A stretch of 64,000 bases of DNA from Microbispora sp. H13382 (GTDB taxonomy: Bacteria; Actinomycetota; Actinomycetes; Streptosporangiales; Streptosporangiaceae): NCBI RefSeq assembly GCF_014161445.1, contig NZ_JABBXA010000012.1:124001-188000 (forward strand). The letters are read 5' to 3'. Position 1 is the stretch's first letter. Every line of letters begins with the position of its first letter. The notes under the pieces are model-generated. The model saw only the letters and a program-made list of their open reading frames with translations, was not told the origin of the DNA and made no database searches. A program made the position numbers and the translations under genes. Shown here piece by piece: positions 19,503 to 28,362 of this stretch.

Positions 19503-21085
19503 CCGTGCCCGACGTCACGACCCCGCCCCCGCTGCCCCCGCTCGCCCCGTCCGGGCGGGGCGCCCGCCTGCCGGTCGGCCGATGGTTCCTGCTCGCCGGT
19601 GCGGGCGTCCTGGTCATCTTCGTGATCGCGCTCAGCGCGATCCTGCTCGCGCTCTCCACGACGTACGAGGCCCGGCGGACCCTCGTCGACGCGGTCGACC
19701 CCGCCGCCCTGCAGACGCTGCGGGTCGCCCGGGCGGTGCAGACCCAGGAGGGCGCGATCCGCGGCTACGGGCTGACCGGCGAGCAGCAGTACCTCGACAG
19801 CTATCGCCAGGGCGTCGCGGAGGAGGAGTCGGCCAAGGACGCCATCGCCAAGCTCGTCCCCGAGCTGCCCCAGGGATACGGCGTGCGCCACCAGATCCGC
19901 GAGCTCACCGACGCCACGGGCGCGTGGCGGCGCGACTACGCCGAGCCCGTGGTCGAGCGGACGCTCAAGAGCGGCCCGGGCCCGCTCACCGACCTGGCCA
20001 GGCACAACCTGCAGCACTTCTCGGCGGTCAGGGCCGCCCTCGACGAGCAGCAGGCCCTGCTGGGACGGCTGCACGACGTCGCCAGGGACCGGCTCTACTC
20101 CGGTTGGAACACCATCTACTGGGCGGTCGCGGCGCTGGCCGGCGCGATGGTACTGGCGATCGTGTTCTGTGCGATGATCGTGCGCCGCGCCGTCGCCGGC
20201 CCGATCGCGCGGCTCACCCGGCAGGTCCGGGCGGTCGCGGCGGGCGACTTCGACCACGAGCTCGGGGTCGAGCGGCCGGCCGAGCTGTGGGAGCTGTCCG
20301 GCCACATCGACGGGATGCGCCGCCGCATCATGACCGAGTGGCAGTCGTCCGTCGAGGCCCGCCAGCAGCTCGCCGAGCAGGCCGAGGAGCTCAAGCGCTC
20401 CAACCGGGAGCTGGAGCAGTTCGCCTACGTGGCCAGCCACGACCTGCAGGAGCCGCTGCGCAAGGTGGCGAGCTTCACCCAGATGCTGGAGCAGCGCTAC
20501 GCCGACCGCCTCGACGACCGCGCGCGGCAGTACATCGGCTTCGCGGTCGACGGCGCCCGCCGCATGCAGCTGCTCATCAACGACCTGCTCGACTTCTCCC
20601 GGGTGGGCCGGGTCGGCGGCGAACGGGAGGAGATGGACACGGGCGACGCGCTGGCCGCCGCCCTGCGCAACCTCGACTCCCGGCTGTCGGAGACCGGCGC
20701 CACGGTCACGAACGACGACCTGCCCAAGATCCTCGGCAACCGCACGCTGCTGACCCAGCTCTTCCAGAACCTGGTCAGCAACGCGCTCAAGTTCCGTTCC
20801 GAGGAGCCTCCCCGCGTCCACGTCGGCGTACGGCGGGACGGCGACATGTGGGAGTTCAGCTGCGCGGACAACGGCATCGGCGTCGAGCCGAAGTACGCCG
20901 ACCGGATCTTCCTGATCTTCCAGCGCCTGCACCCGAGGGACGTCTATCCGGGGACGGGCATCGGACTGGCCCTGTGCCGCAAAATCGTCGAATATCATGG
21001 CGGCCGGATCTGGCTCGACACGAACGAGAGCGCCGGAGCCACGTTCCGCTGGACGCTGCCGGCCCTGGGAGATCCCGATGACTGA
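19499..21085 (+). CDS. CHASE3/HAMP membrane sensor histidine kinase
   Basis: A 528-residue kinase. It has a short Pro-rich N-terminus, a first membrane segment ([20 protein letters not shown], about 31-50), an extracytoplasmic CHASE3 domain (about 55-200, with [18 protein letters not shown]), a second membrane segment (about 208-228), HAMP (about 228-285), a coiled coil, then HisKA ([15 protein letters not shown], about 302-316) and HATPase ([30 protein letters not shown]). The stimulus is unknown. The 4-base overlap with the phosphatase gene and the 8-base overlap with the receiver gene point to one signalling unit, with one kinase possibly serving two receivers. Confidence 0.9.
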   Translation: MTVPDVTTPPPLPPLAPSGRGARLPVGRWFLLAGAGVLVIFVIALSAILLALSTTYEARRTLVDAVDPAALQTLRVARAVQTQEGAIRGYGLTGEQQYLDSYRQGVAEEESAKDAIAKLVPELPQGYGVRHQIRELTDATGAWRRDYAEPVVERTLKSGPGPLTDLARHNLQHFSAVRAALDEQQALLGRLHDVARDRLYSGWNTIYWAVAALAGAMVLAIVFCAMIVRRAVAGPIARLTRQVRAVAAGDFDHELGVERPAELWELSGHIDGMRRRIMTEWQSSVEARQQLAEQAEELKRSNRELEQFAYVASHDLQEPLRKVASFTQMLEQRYADRLDDRARQYIGFAVDGARRMQLLINDLLDFSRVGRVGGEREEMDTGDALAAALRNLDSRLSETGATVTNDDLPKILGNRTLLTQLFQNLVSNALKFRSEEPPRVHVGVRRDGDMWEFSCADNGIGVEPKYADRIFLIFQRLHPRDVYPGTGIGLALCRKIVEYHGGRIWLDTNESAGATFRWTLPALGDPDD

Positions 21086-21515
21086 ACTCCGCCCGATCGA
21101 GGTCCTCCTGGTCGAGGACGACCCGGGCGACGTCCTGCTCTGCCAGGAGGCGTTCTCCTACAACAAGGTCGGCAACAACCTCCATGTGGTCAACGACGGC
21201 GAGCAGGCGCTGGCCTTCCTGCGCGGCGAGGGGCCGTACGCGTCGGCGCCCCGGCCCGACCTGGTCCTGCTCGACCTGAACCTGCCCCGCGTGAACGGCT
21301 TCGAGGTGCTGGAGGAGGTCAAGAAGGACCCCTCCCTCCGGAGCATCCCCGTTGTGATCCTCACCACTTCGGAGGCCGAGCAGGATATTCTGCATGGATA
21401 TAACCTGCACGCCAACGCGTACATCACCAAACCCGTGGATTTCGACCAGTTCACGCGGGTAGTACGGCAGGTCGACGAATTCTTCGTGACCGTGGTCAAG
21501 CTGCCGGGGAAGTGA
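21078..21515 (+). CDS. Single-domain response regulator (Rcp1-like)
   Basis: A 145-residue stand-alone receiver starting at the ATG at 21078, overlapping the kinase gene by eight bases. It has LLVEDDPGD, the phosphoacceptor in [19 protein letters not shown] and [10 protein letters not shown]. There is no output domain. Such receivers, related to cyanobacterial Rcp1, usually pair with the kind of kinase encoded upstream and act as phosphate sinks or through protein contacts. A CRP-like palindrome overlaps its stop codon. Confidence 0.88.
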   Translation: MTELRPIEVLLVEDDPGDVLLCQEAFSYNKVGNNLHVVNDGEQALAFLRGEGPYASAPRPDLVLLDLNLPRVNGFEVLEEVKKDPSLRSIPVVILTTSEAEQDILHGYNLHANAYITKPVDFDQFTRVVRQVDEFFVTVVKLPGK

Positions 21516-21525
21516 CCGAGATCAC
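21512..21525. promoter_or_regulatory. CRP-like palindrome upstream of Sdh1-type operon
   Basis: GTGA-CCGAGA-TCAC matches the core GTGA-N6-TCAC of CRP/FNR-family sites. It is about 140 bases before the start of the second SDH operon. A further TCAC-N5-GTGA sits about 30 bases downstream. Confidence 0.4.
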
Positions 21526-21662
21526 ATGGGGGAGGAGTGACCCTCCTCACAGTTCGTGATGTGCTCGTCGTAATGTGTGCCCCACCAATAACGCGCACGG
21601 CCTGAGCAGTACGGCGCGGTCGCTCCGGCGTGCGCGGAGTCAGTGAGGGTGGAAGGTCTCCG

Positions 21663-22448
21663 ATGACCCAGACAACGGCCGAGAGCGCGGCAAGGAAACA
21701 GCGCGCGCAGATCAGGGTGCGCACTCTTCGCACCGACCGATGGTGGCTGGCCCCGGCGCTCACGTTCGCCGGGCTCCTGTTGTTCTTGATTTACGGTGTG
21801 TGGGCGACCTTTGACGGGAGCTACTTCACCGACCCGTACATTGCGCCCTTCTCGTCGCCGTGTCTGGCGACGTCGTGTCCCGAAGGGGCCCGGTTGTTCG
21901 GGTTCGCCCCCTTCGGCGACTGGTATGCGCTGCCGCCCGGGATACTGATCCTCGGACTGCCCGGTGGGTTCCGGCTCACCTGCTACTACTACCGCAAGGC
22001 CTACTACCGGTCGTTCTGGCTGTCGCCGCCGGCGTGCGCCGTGGCCGAGCCGCACGGGAAGTACACCGGCGAGACGCGTCTGCCGCTGATCCTGCAGAAC
22101 ATCCACCGCTACTTCTTCTACTTCGCCATCGTCATCGGCCTGATCCTGACGTACGACGCGGTGCTCGCGCTGGTGCACAGGCCCGCCGGGCTGGGCAGCT
22201 GGATTCTGCTCGTGAACGCGGCGCTGATCCTCGGCTACACGTTCGGCTGCCACTCGTGCCGTCACATCACCGCCGGGCGCCTGAACCACTTCTCCAAGCA
22301 CCCGCTGCGCTACAAGGCGTGGACCCTGGTCTCGAAGCTCAACGCCAGGCACCAGCAGTTCGCCTGGGCCTCGTTGTTCTCCGTCATGATCGCCGACCTG
22401 TACGTGCGGCTCGTCGCCAAGGGCGTCATCAACTTCCCGTTCGCATAA
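21663..22448 (+). CDS. sdhC: Sdh1-type succinate dehydrogenase membrane subunit with CHSCRH motif
   Basis: A 261-residue protein with about five to six hydrophobic segments, first gene of a three-gene succinate dehydrogenase operon whose order and gene sizes match mycobacterial Rv0249c-Rv0247c (Sdh1). It has conserved cysteine/histidine groups: SPCLATSCPEG, RLTCYYYRKAYYR, SPPACAVAEPHG and GCHSCRHITAGRLNHF. The structure of M. smegmatis Sdh1 has a membrane-embedded Rieske-type [2Fe-2S] cluster; the CHSCRH group here is the natural candidate for its ligands. The start at the ATG at 21663 has GGAAGG seven bases upstream. Ten bases follow to the flavoprotein gene. Confidence 0.82.
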   Translation: MTQTTAESAARKQRAQIRVRTLRTDRWWLAPALTFAGLLLFLIYGVWATFDGSYFTDPYIAPFSSPCLATSCPEGARLFGFAPFGDWYALPPGILILGLPGGFRLTCYYYRKAYYRSFWLSPPACAVAEPHGKYTGETRLPLILQNIHRYFFYFAIVIGLILTYDAVLALVHRPAGLGSWILLVNAALILGYTFGCHSCRHITAGRLNHFSKHPLRYKAWTLVSKLNARHQQFAWASLFSVMIADLYVRLVAKGVINFPFA

Positions 22449-22457
22449 GGATTTCAC

Positions 22458-24344
22458 GTGGAGCGTCACGAATACGACGTCGTCGTCATCGGAGCCGGTG
22501 GAGCGGGACTCCGCGCGGCGATCGAGGCGCGGCAGCAGGGCAAGCGGACGGCCATCGTCTGCAAGTCGCTGTTCGGCAAGGCCCACACGGTCATGGCCGA
22601 AGGCGGCGCCGCCGCCGCGATGGGCAACGTCAACAGCAGCGACAACTGGATGGTGCACTTCCGCGACACCATGCGCGGAGGCAAGTTCCTCAACAACTGG
22701 CGCATGGCGGAGCTGCACGCCAAGGAGGCCCCGGACCGCGTCTGGGAGCTGGAGGCCTGGGGCGCGCTGTTCGACCGCACCAAGGACGGCAAGATCAGCC
22801 AGCGCAACTTCGGCGGCCACGAGTACCCTCGCCTCGCCCACGTCGGCGACCGTACCGGCCTGGAGCTGATCCGCACCCTCCAGCAGCGGGTCGTCGCCCT
22901 CCAGCAGGAGGACGAGAAGCTGCACGGCGACCCCGAGGCGTACATCAAGGTCTTCGCCGAGTGCACGATCACCCGCCTGATGAAGGACGGGGACGCGATT
23001 TCCGGGGCCTTCGGCTACTGGCGCGAGACGGGCGACTTCATCGTCTTCGACGCCCCCGCCGTGGTGCTGGCCACCGGCGGCATCGGCAAGTCGTACGTCG
23101 TCACGTCGAACTCCTGGGAGTACACCGGTGACGGTCACGCGCTGGCCCTGCTCGCCGGCGCGAAGCTCATCAACATGGAGTTCATCCAGTTCCACCCGAC
23201 GGGCATGGTCTGGCCCCCGTCGGTGCGCGGCATCCTGGTGACGGAGTCGGTGCGCGGCGACGGCGGCGTCCTGCGCAACTCCGAGGGCCGCCGCTTCATG
23301 TTCGACTACGTCCCGGACGTGTTCAAGGACAAGTACGCCACGACCGAGGAGGAGGCGGACCGCTGGTACGACGACCAGGCCAACAACCGGCGTCCGCCGG
23401 AGCTGCTGCCCCGTGACGAGGTGGCCAGGGCGATCAACGCCGAGGTGAAGGCCGGGCGCGGGTCACCGCAGGGCGGCGTGTTCCTCGACGTGTCCACCCG
23501 GCTCCCGGCGGCCGAGATCACCAGGCGGCTGCCGTCGATGCACCACCAGTTCAAGGAGCTGGCGGACGTCGACATCACCAAGGAGCCCATGCAGGTCGGC
23601 CCGACCTGCCACTACGTCATGGGCGGCGTCGAGGTGGACGCCGACACCGGCGCGGCGTCGGTCCCCGGGCTGTTCGCGGCCGGCGAGGTCTCCGGCGGCA
23701 TGCACGGCTCGAACCGCCTCGGCGGCAACTCGCTGTCAGACCTGCTGGTGTTCGGCCGCCGGGCCGGCGCGGGAGCCGCCGCGTACGTGGACGGGCTGGC
23801 CAGGCGGCCGGCGGTGACCGGCCTCGACGAGGTCAGGGCCGAGGCGCTGGCCCCGCTGGAGCGCAGCGGCGGGGAGAACCCGTACGAGGTCCACCACGAG
23901 CTGCAGCGCACGATGAACGACCTGGTCGGCATCATCCGCAAGTCCGAGGAGATCAGCGAGGCCCTCCAGGTCATCGAGAAGCTCAAGGAGCGAGCCAAGA
24001 ACTGCGCCTCCTCGGGCAGCCGGATCTACAACCCCGGCTGGCACCTGGCGCTCGACCTGCGGAACATGCTGCTGGTGAGCGAGTGTGTGGCGAAGGCCGC
24101 GCTGCTGCGGGAGGAGAGCCGCGGCGGTCACACCCGCGACGACTACCCGGGCATGTCGGCCGAGTGGCGGCGCAGGCTGCTGGTCTGCTCCGCCTCCCAG
24201 GACGGCACGTCCATCACGGTCGAGGAGCAGGTCCAGCCGTCCATGCGGGGCGACCTCATCGGTCTGTTCGAGCGCTCCGAGCTGGAGAAGTACCTCACCG
24301 AGGAAGAGCTGGCGGAATACGACGCCGCGGTCAAGGAGTCGTGA
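22458..24344 (+). CDS. sdhA: Sdh1-type succinate dehydrogenase/fumarate reductase flavoprotein
   Basis: A 628-residue catalytic subunit. The FAD motif VVIGAGGAGLRAA lies at residues 8-20, the likely covalent FAD histidine is in KAHTVMAEGG (His43), and the substrate region includes QFHPTGM and SNRLGGNSLSD. The start is a GTG at 22458 with AAGGA upstream. It is clearly different from the sdhA at 14.4-16.3 kb in length, N-terminus and motif context, so the organism has two complex II enzymes, as mycobacteria do. Its stop shares one base with the ATG of the iron-sulfur gene. Confidence 0.92.
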   Translation: MERHEYDVVVIGAGGAGLRAAIEARQQGKRTAIVCKSLFGKAHTVMAEGGAAAAMGNVNSSDNWMVHFRDTMRGGKFLNNWRMAELHAKEAPDRVWELEAWGALFDRTKDGKISQRNFGGHEYPRLAHVGDRTGLELIRTLQQRVVALQQEDEKLHGDPEAYIKVFAECTITRLMKDGDAISGAFGYWRETGDFIVFDAPAVVLATGGIGKSYVVTSNSWEYTGDGHALALLAGAKLINMEFIQFHPTGMVWPPSVRGILVTESVRGDGGVLRNSEGRRFMFDYVPDVFKDKYATTEEEADRWYDDQANNRRPPELLPRDEVARAINAEVKAGRGSPQGGVFLDVSTRLPAAEITRRLPSMHHQFKELADVDITKEPMQVGPTCHYVMGGVEVDADTGAASVPGLFAAGEVSGGMHGSNRLGGNSLSDLLVFGRRAGAGAAAYVDGLARRPAVTGLDEVRAEALAPLERSGGENPYEVHHELQRTMNDLVGIIRKSEEISEALQVIEKLKERAKNCASSGSRIYNPGWHLALDLRNMLLVSECVAKAALLREESRGGHTRDDYPGMSAEWRRRLLVCSASQDGTSITVEEQVQPSMRGDLIGLFERSELEKYLTEEELAEYDAAVKES

Positions 24345-25096
24345 TGGGATACAAGGCGAAGTTCCGCGTCTGGCGCGGTGAGGGCGGCGAGGGCCGCCTG
24401 GAGGACTTCACCGTCGAGGTGAACGAGGGCGAGGTCGTCCTCGACGTCATCCACCGGCTCCAGGCCACACAGGCGCCCGACCTCGCGGTCCGCTGGAACT
24501 GCAAGGCCGGCAAGTGCGGGTCGTGCTCGATGGAGATCAACGGCAAGCCCCGGCTGGGCTGCATGACCCGGATGTCCACCTTCGAGGAGAGCGAGACCAT
24601 CACGGTCACGCCGCTGCGGACGTTCCCGGTCATCAAGGACCTGGTGACGGACGTGTCGTTCAACTACCAGAAGGCCCGCGAGGTCCCGTCGTTCACGCCG
24701 CCGGCCGACGTGAAGCCGGGCGAGTACCGCATGCAGCAGGTCGACGTCGAGCGGTCTCAGGAGTTCCGCAAGTGCATCGAGTGCTTCATGTGCCAGAACG
24801 TCTGCCACGTGATCCGCGACCATGAGGAGAACAAGCCGGCCTTCTCCGGCCCGCGCTACTTCATCCGGATCGCCGAGCTCGACATGCACCCGTACGACGT
24901 GGCGGAGCGCAAGGAGTCGGCGCAGGACGAGCACGGCCTCGGCTACTGCAACATCACCAAGTGCTGCACCGAGGTCTGCCCGGAGCACATCAAGATCACC
25001 GACAACGCGATCATTCCGATGAAGGAGCGCGTGGTCGACCGGAAGTACGACCCGCTGGTCTGGCTGGGCTCGAAGATCTTCAAGCGTCAGCGCTGA
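24344..25096 (+). CDS. sdhB: Sdh1-type succinate dehydrogenase iron-sulfur subunit
   Basis: A 250-residue iron-sulfur protein. It has the [2Fe-2S] group NCKAGKCGSC plus Cys in RLGCM, then CIECFMCQNVC and CNITKCCTEVCP for the other two clusters; the spacing differs from the sdhB at 13.6 kb. The ATG at 24344 is preferred over a GTG three bases earlier because AAGGAG is five bases upstream. It overlaps the flavoprotein stop by one base (TGATG). A strong hairpin terminator follows 10 bases after the stop, closing the operon. Confidence 0.92.
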   Translation: MGYKAKFRVWRGEGGEGRLEDFTVEVNEGEVVLDVIHRLQATQAPDLAVRWNCKAGKCGSCSMEINGKPRLGCMTRMSTFEESETITVTPLRTFPVIKDLVTDVSFNYQKAREVPSFTPPADVKPGEYRMQQVDVERSQEFRKCIECFMCQNVCHVIRDHEENKPAFSGPRYFIRIAELDMHPYDVAERKESAQDEHGLGYCNITKCCTEVCPEHIKITDNAIIPMKERVVDRKYDPLVWLGSKIFKRQR

Positions 25097-25106
25097 GCCC
25101 GGGGAG

Positions 25107-25139
25107 GAAGCGCCGATCGGCCGGTCCGATCGGCGCTTC
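25107..25139. terminator. Bidirectional hairpin terminator
   Basis: A perfect 14-base stem GAAGCGCCGATCGG / CCGATCGGCGCTTC with a 5-base loop (CCGGT), followed by tcgtttt. It lies between convergent genes (Sdh1 iron-sulfur subunit and the Pro/Thr-rich membrane protein) and can serve both. Confidence 0.9.
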
Positions 25140-25145
25140 TCGTTT

Positions 25146-26117
25146 TCAGCGGCGGCTGCCCGGGTCCTCGCCGGCGCCGGTGGCCTCGGCCCAGGGGTCG
25201 GCCGGGGCCGGATACTGCTGCTGGCCCTGTGCCTGCTGCTGGGCCTGCATCTGGGCGGGGTCCGCCGGCGGATAGCCGTACGGCTGGGCGTAGCCGTACG
25301 GCACCGGGTAGCCGTAGGGCTGCTGCGGATACCCCATCGTGTAGTGCTGGACGGGCACGAAGCCGACCATCGGGGCGTAGCCGGGCGTGGCCGCCGGGTA
25401 CGCCGCCGGCTCGGGAGCCGCCGTCCGCGCCGCGGCCGGGCCTCCTCGCCGTACGGCGGCGGCATGCGCCATCCTGCGCAGCCGGCCCTCGAAGATCAGC
25501 CAGGCGATCAGCGCGATGCCCACGAGCACCCCGGCGGGGATGGCGAGCCGGTGGGCCAGCGTCGGCTTGTCGTACTCCGGAGACGCGTTGCGGATCTCGA
25601 TCGGCACCGTCTCGGGATCGGGCTGCTCGAACGACGCGCCCGCGGTGGGGGTCTGCTGCGCCACGTCCGGTGACGCGGACGCCTGGGGCAGCTGCACCTG
25701 TCCGACGTCCTCCGGGGACGGGGTGGGACTCGGGGTGGAGACCTCGTTCAGCGAGGGGAGCGTCTGCGTGTTCTGCGGCGGGAGGTCCTGCTCCGTGGTG
25801 GACGCGGGGGGAGCGGTGGTCGTCGCGGCCGGCTTGGGCGTCTTCGTCTTGGTCGGCTTCGGCGTCGGCGTGATGGTGACGGTCTTGGTCACCACGGGCT
25901 CCGCGGTGGGGCTCGCCGCCCCCGAGGGGGTGACCGGCGGCGTCTGGGTGACAGTGACCGTGACGACGGCGCACTGGGGGTCCTGGACGGGGTCGCACGG
26001 CTCCACGGGGTCGGCGTTGGCGCCGATCACCGGGCCCATGGCCAGGATCGCCACCGTGGCGATGGCCACGGACGCGACCGCCGAGGACGCGGCTCTCATG
26101 TACGCGCGTCCGATCAC
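25146..26117 (-). CDS. Secreted-anchored Pro/Thr-rich membrane protein of unknown function
   Basis: A 323-residue protein. It starts at a GTG at 26117 (GGGAGG six bases upstream); an ATG six codons later is possible. A signal-like N-terminus (SAVASVAIATVAILAMGPVIGANA) is followed by a short Cys pair (PCDPVQDPQC), a long Thr/Pro/Lys-rich stalk (about 50-170), one transmembrane helix (LAIPAGVLVGIALIAWLIFEG, about 190-210) and a cytoplasmic tail rich in Tyr, Pro and Gln (PYGYPVPYGYAQPYGYPP). Topology is therefore outside stalk, inside prion-like tail. The family is unknown. It lies just downstream of the secretion-type operon on the same strand but is separated by about 90 bases. Confidence 0.7.
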   Translation of the reverse strand: MIGRAYMRAASSAVASVAIATVAILAMGPVIGANADPVEPCDPVQDPQCAVVTVTVTQTPPVTPSGAASPTAEPVVTKTVTITPTPKPTKTKTPKPAATTTAPPASTTEQDLPPQNTQTLPSLNEVSTPSPTPSPEDVGQVQLPQASASPDVAQQTPTAGASFEQPDPETVPIEIRNASPEYDKPTLAHRLAIPAGVLVGIALIAWLIFEGRLRRMAHAAAVRRGGPAAARTAAPEPAAYPAATPGYAPMVGFVPVQHYTMGYPQQPYGYPVPYGYAQPYGYPPADPAQMQAQQQAQGQQQYPAPADPWAEATGAGEDPGSRR

Positions 26118-26210
26118 CGCTCGCCTCCCGTCGGCCCGGCTCCCAAGTCAAGACCGATTGTAGTTCGGTAAAAGGAGGAGCCAAGCCGGATCTTGCGAAC
26201 GATTCGGCGA

Positions 26211-26609
26211 CTATGTGGTCGCGGAACCGGGCAGCAGCTTCTCGATCGCGGCGACGACCGGCAGGTCCGCCGGAAGCCAGGCGACGTCGTACAACTCGTG
26301 CGGCTCCAGCCACCGCAGCTCGAGGTGCTCCAGCGGGCGGGGCACGCCCGTGACGACGGTGGCGAGCCACACGTGCATCAGGTGGCCGCCGGGCAGTGGC
26401 CAATCCCCGCCGACGCGGCGTCCGAGGACGACCTGGACGCCGAGCTCCTCCGCGCATTCGCGCACCAGCGCGGCGTGCTCGTCCTCCCCCGGGTCGACCT
26501 TCCCGCCGGGGAACTCCCAGCCGCCTCGCAGCTCGGGGGGCGCGGCGCGCTGGGCGGCCAGGAGGCGGCCGTCCCGGACGATCGCGGCGCCGACGACGAG
26601 GCGCGTCAT
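26211..26609 (-). CDS. NUDIX hydrolase (MutT-like)
   Basis: A 132-residue NUDIX protein. The Nudix box is complete (GGKVDPGEDEHAALVREC continuing AEELGV), matching G-x5-E-x7-RE-U-x-EE-x-GU. MutT/pyrophosphohydrolase relatives sanitise oxidised nucleotides such as 8-oxo-dGTP or 5-methyl-dCTP. The ATG at 26609 overlaps the stop of the transglycosylase gene by four bases, so it is the last cistron of the secretion-type operon. That makes it an unusual partner for a conjugation-like apparatus. Confidence 0.88.
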   Translation of the reverse strand: MTRLVVGAAIVRDGRLLAAQRAAPPELRGGWEFPGGKVDPGEDEHAALVRECAEELGVQVVLGRRVGGDWPLPGGHLMHVWLATVVTGVPRPLEHLELRWLEPHELYDVAWLPADLPVVAAIEKLLPGSATT

Positions 26610-27727
26610 GTCACGGCCCGCTTCAGCTGCGCGACGACGGTCTCGTTCTCCAGCGGGCGGGTGAAGCCGACGATGTTCGGCCGGTCGCGGTAGGTCGTGA
26701 CCTTGATCGGCCCGCACAGCGTGCACCGTGCCTCGATCATCTTCCCGGGCGACACGACCATGCCGACATGCCCGGGATTGTCCGCGGACGTGCCCGGACC
26801 GGCGTTGAAGAAGACGAGGTCTCCGGGCCGCTCCTCGCCTTCCTCGATCTTCATGCCGAAGGGCCACTGGCCGAAGGTCGTCCGGGGAATGGTCAGACCC
26901 GCGTTCCGGTAGGCCATGTAGATGATCCCCGAGCAGTCGAAGGCGTCCGGGCCGGTACCGCCCCACCGGTACGGCTTGCCCCGCTGCGCCAGGGCGTACT
27001 CGAGGATGTCGCGCACGACGTCGTCGGTGGCGCTGTCGACGTAGCCGGAGTCGCAGGCCGGGTCGGCCTCGGGCGGCACGCCGATGTCCCCGGTCGCCGC
27101 GTAGCGTTTGGCGATCTCCAGCACCTGGTCCACGTACCAGGTGGCCCGGTTGTAGACGAAGATCGCCTTTCTGAGGTCGTCGGGCGCGCCGTTGCGCTTG
27201 AGCATCTTGGCGGCGCCGAGAATGGCGTCCGCCGGGTTGTAGACGTCGCCGTAGCCGTCCCCGTCGCCGTCGGAGGCGTAGCCGTTGATGCCCGGCTCGA
27301 TCTTCATCTTGGCCTGGCCGCCCCAGGTGCTGATGAGGAACTGCATCGGCCCGGCGGCCCCCGCGTAGTTGGTGCCGCTGCTCACGCCCGGCAACGTCGA
27401 GCGCCCGTGATTCGTCTCCCGCTTGCCGATGGCCGCCAGGACGTTCCACTGCACGCCGATCTGCTTGCCGAACTTCTTGTAGAGCTCCAGGTAGTCCGTC
27501 GGGATGTCGCCCTGGGCCGTCTGGGAGACGTCCGCCGTGTCTCCTGTGGCCGCCTCGGCACAGTTCTCGGCCGCGCCGCCGCCGAGGAGGATCGACGGGC
27601 TGGGGGTCATCAGGATGATCGAGCCGAACAGCGTGACCGGGACGATCACGACCAGGGCCACGGCGATCGTCCGCCAGTCCCGCCCCGCCGACGCGAGCCT
27701 GCGCACGACGCGCGTCGAGGCGGTCAC
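26606..27727 (-). CDS. CwlT-like bifunctional wall hydrolase (lytic transglycosylase + NlpC/P60)
   Basis: A 373-residue protein with a membrane anchor (IAVALVVIVPVTLFGSIILM, about 20-40), an SLT-type transglycosylase domain (about 75-210, with catalytic Glu in AAIGKRETNHG and GAAGPMQFLISTW) and an NlpC/P60 endopeptidase (about 240-350, with Cys in FDCSGIIY and His in GHVGMVV). It matches CwlT of ICEBs1 and TcpG of pCW3, which open peptidoglycan for a conjugation channel. An EF-hand-like acidic loop (SDGDGDGYGD) lies in the SLT domain. The start is a GTG at 27727 overlapping the previous stop (GTGA). Confidence 0.88.
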   Translation of the reverse strand: MTASTRVVRRLASAGRDWRTIAVALVVIVPVTLFGSIILMTPSPSILLGGGAAENCAEAATGDTADVSQTAQGDIPTDYLELYKKFGKQIGVQWNVLAAIGKRETNHGRSTLPGVSSGTNYAGAAGPMQFLISTWGGQAKMKIEPGINGYASDGDGDGYGDVYNPADAILGAAKMLKRNGAPDDLRKAIFVYNRATWYVDQVLEIAKRYAATGDIGVPPEADPACDSGYVDSATDDVVRDILEYALAQRGKPYRWGGTGPDAFDCSGIIYMAYRNAGLTIPRTTFGQWPFGMKIEEGEERPGDLVFFNAGPGTSADNPGHVGMVVSPGKMIEARCTLCGPIKVTTYRDRPNIVGFTRPLENETVVAQLKRAVT

Positions 27728-28362
27728 GGCGAGGTGTCCCCGTCCTGACCGGCGTCGGCCAGTTGCAGGTCGTACACCCGCCAGTCGGTCCCCGCCTTGA
27801 CCACGGTCACGGCGAACCGCTCCGGCACGTCCTTCTGACCGTTCTTGTCCGTCACGTGGCGGACCGAGTCGACGACGAACGCCACCTGGTTGGCCGTCAT
27901 GTCGCGGATCGTCGCCACCTTCGCCGACCCCTTCGAGGTCACCTGGTCGGCCTCGTTCTGGTCCACCACCGCGGGGTCGGTGACGGTCCTGGTGAGCTGC
28001 CCGGCGAACTCGTCGGTCGCGAACCGCTTCAGCCGGTCGGCGCGGGCCGCCGGCTCCTCACCGGCCGAGAAGGTGCCGTACGCCTCGGTGAAACGGCGCG
28101 CCAGGTCGGCCGCCGCGCCGATCTCCTCCCTCGACAGCGGCAGGTACGCGTAGACGTCGAAGGCGCCGGGGGTCGTGGCCACCGGGCTGGGCTCCCGGAC
28201 CGCCCTCGTCGCCGGAGCGGTGGCCACGACGGACTGCTCCCGCGGCTGCTCGTCGCCCTCGGACGGCGGGGCCATCGTGAGATAGACGCCGACGGCGGCG
28301 AGCACCACGACGGCCGCCGCGAAGGCCAGGCCCTTGCCTCGATCGCTGTTCCGGCTTCTCAT
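27724..28362 (-). CDS. Membrane-anchored component of the T4SS-like operon
   Basis: A 212-residue protein with a short basic N-terminus, one membrane helix (LAFAAAVVVLAAVGVYLTMA, about 12-31), a Pro/Thr/Ala linker and an extracytoplasmic domain (about 70-205). The size and topology resemble VirB8/TcpC-fold subunits of Gram-positive channels, with a helical ARRFTEAYGTF part followed by beta strands ending VKAGTDWRVYDLQL; that similarity is inference. Its ATG at 28362 shares one base with the VirB6-like stop, and its stop overlaps the CwlT-like start, so expression is strictly coupled. Confidence 0.7.
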   Translation of the reverse strand: MRSRNSDRGKGLAFAAAVVVLAAVGVYLTMAPPSEGDEQPREQSVVATAPATRAVREPSPVATTPGAFDVYAYLPLSREEIGAAADLARRFTEAYGTFSAGEEPAARADRLKRFATDEFAGQLTRTVTDPAVVDQNEADQVTSKGSAKVATIRDMTANQVAFVVDSVRHVTDKNGQKDVPERFAVTVVKAGTDWRVYDLQLADAGQDGDTSP

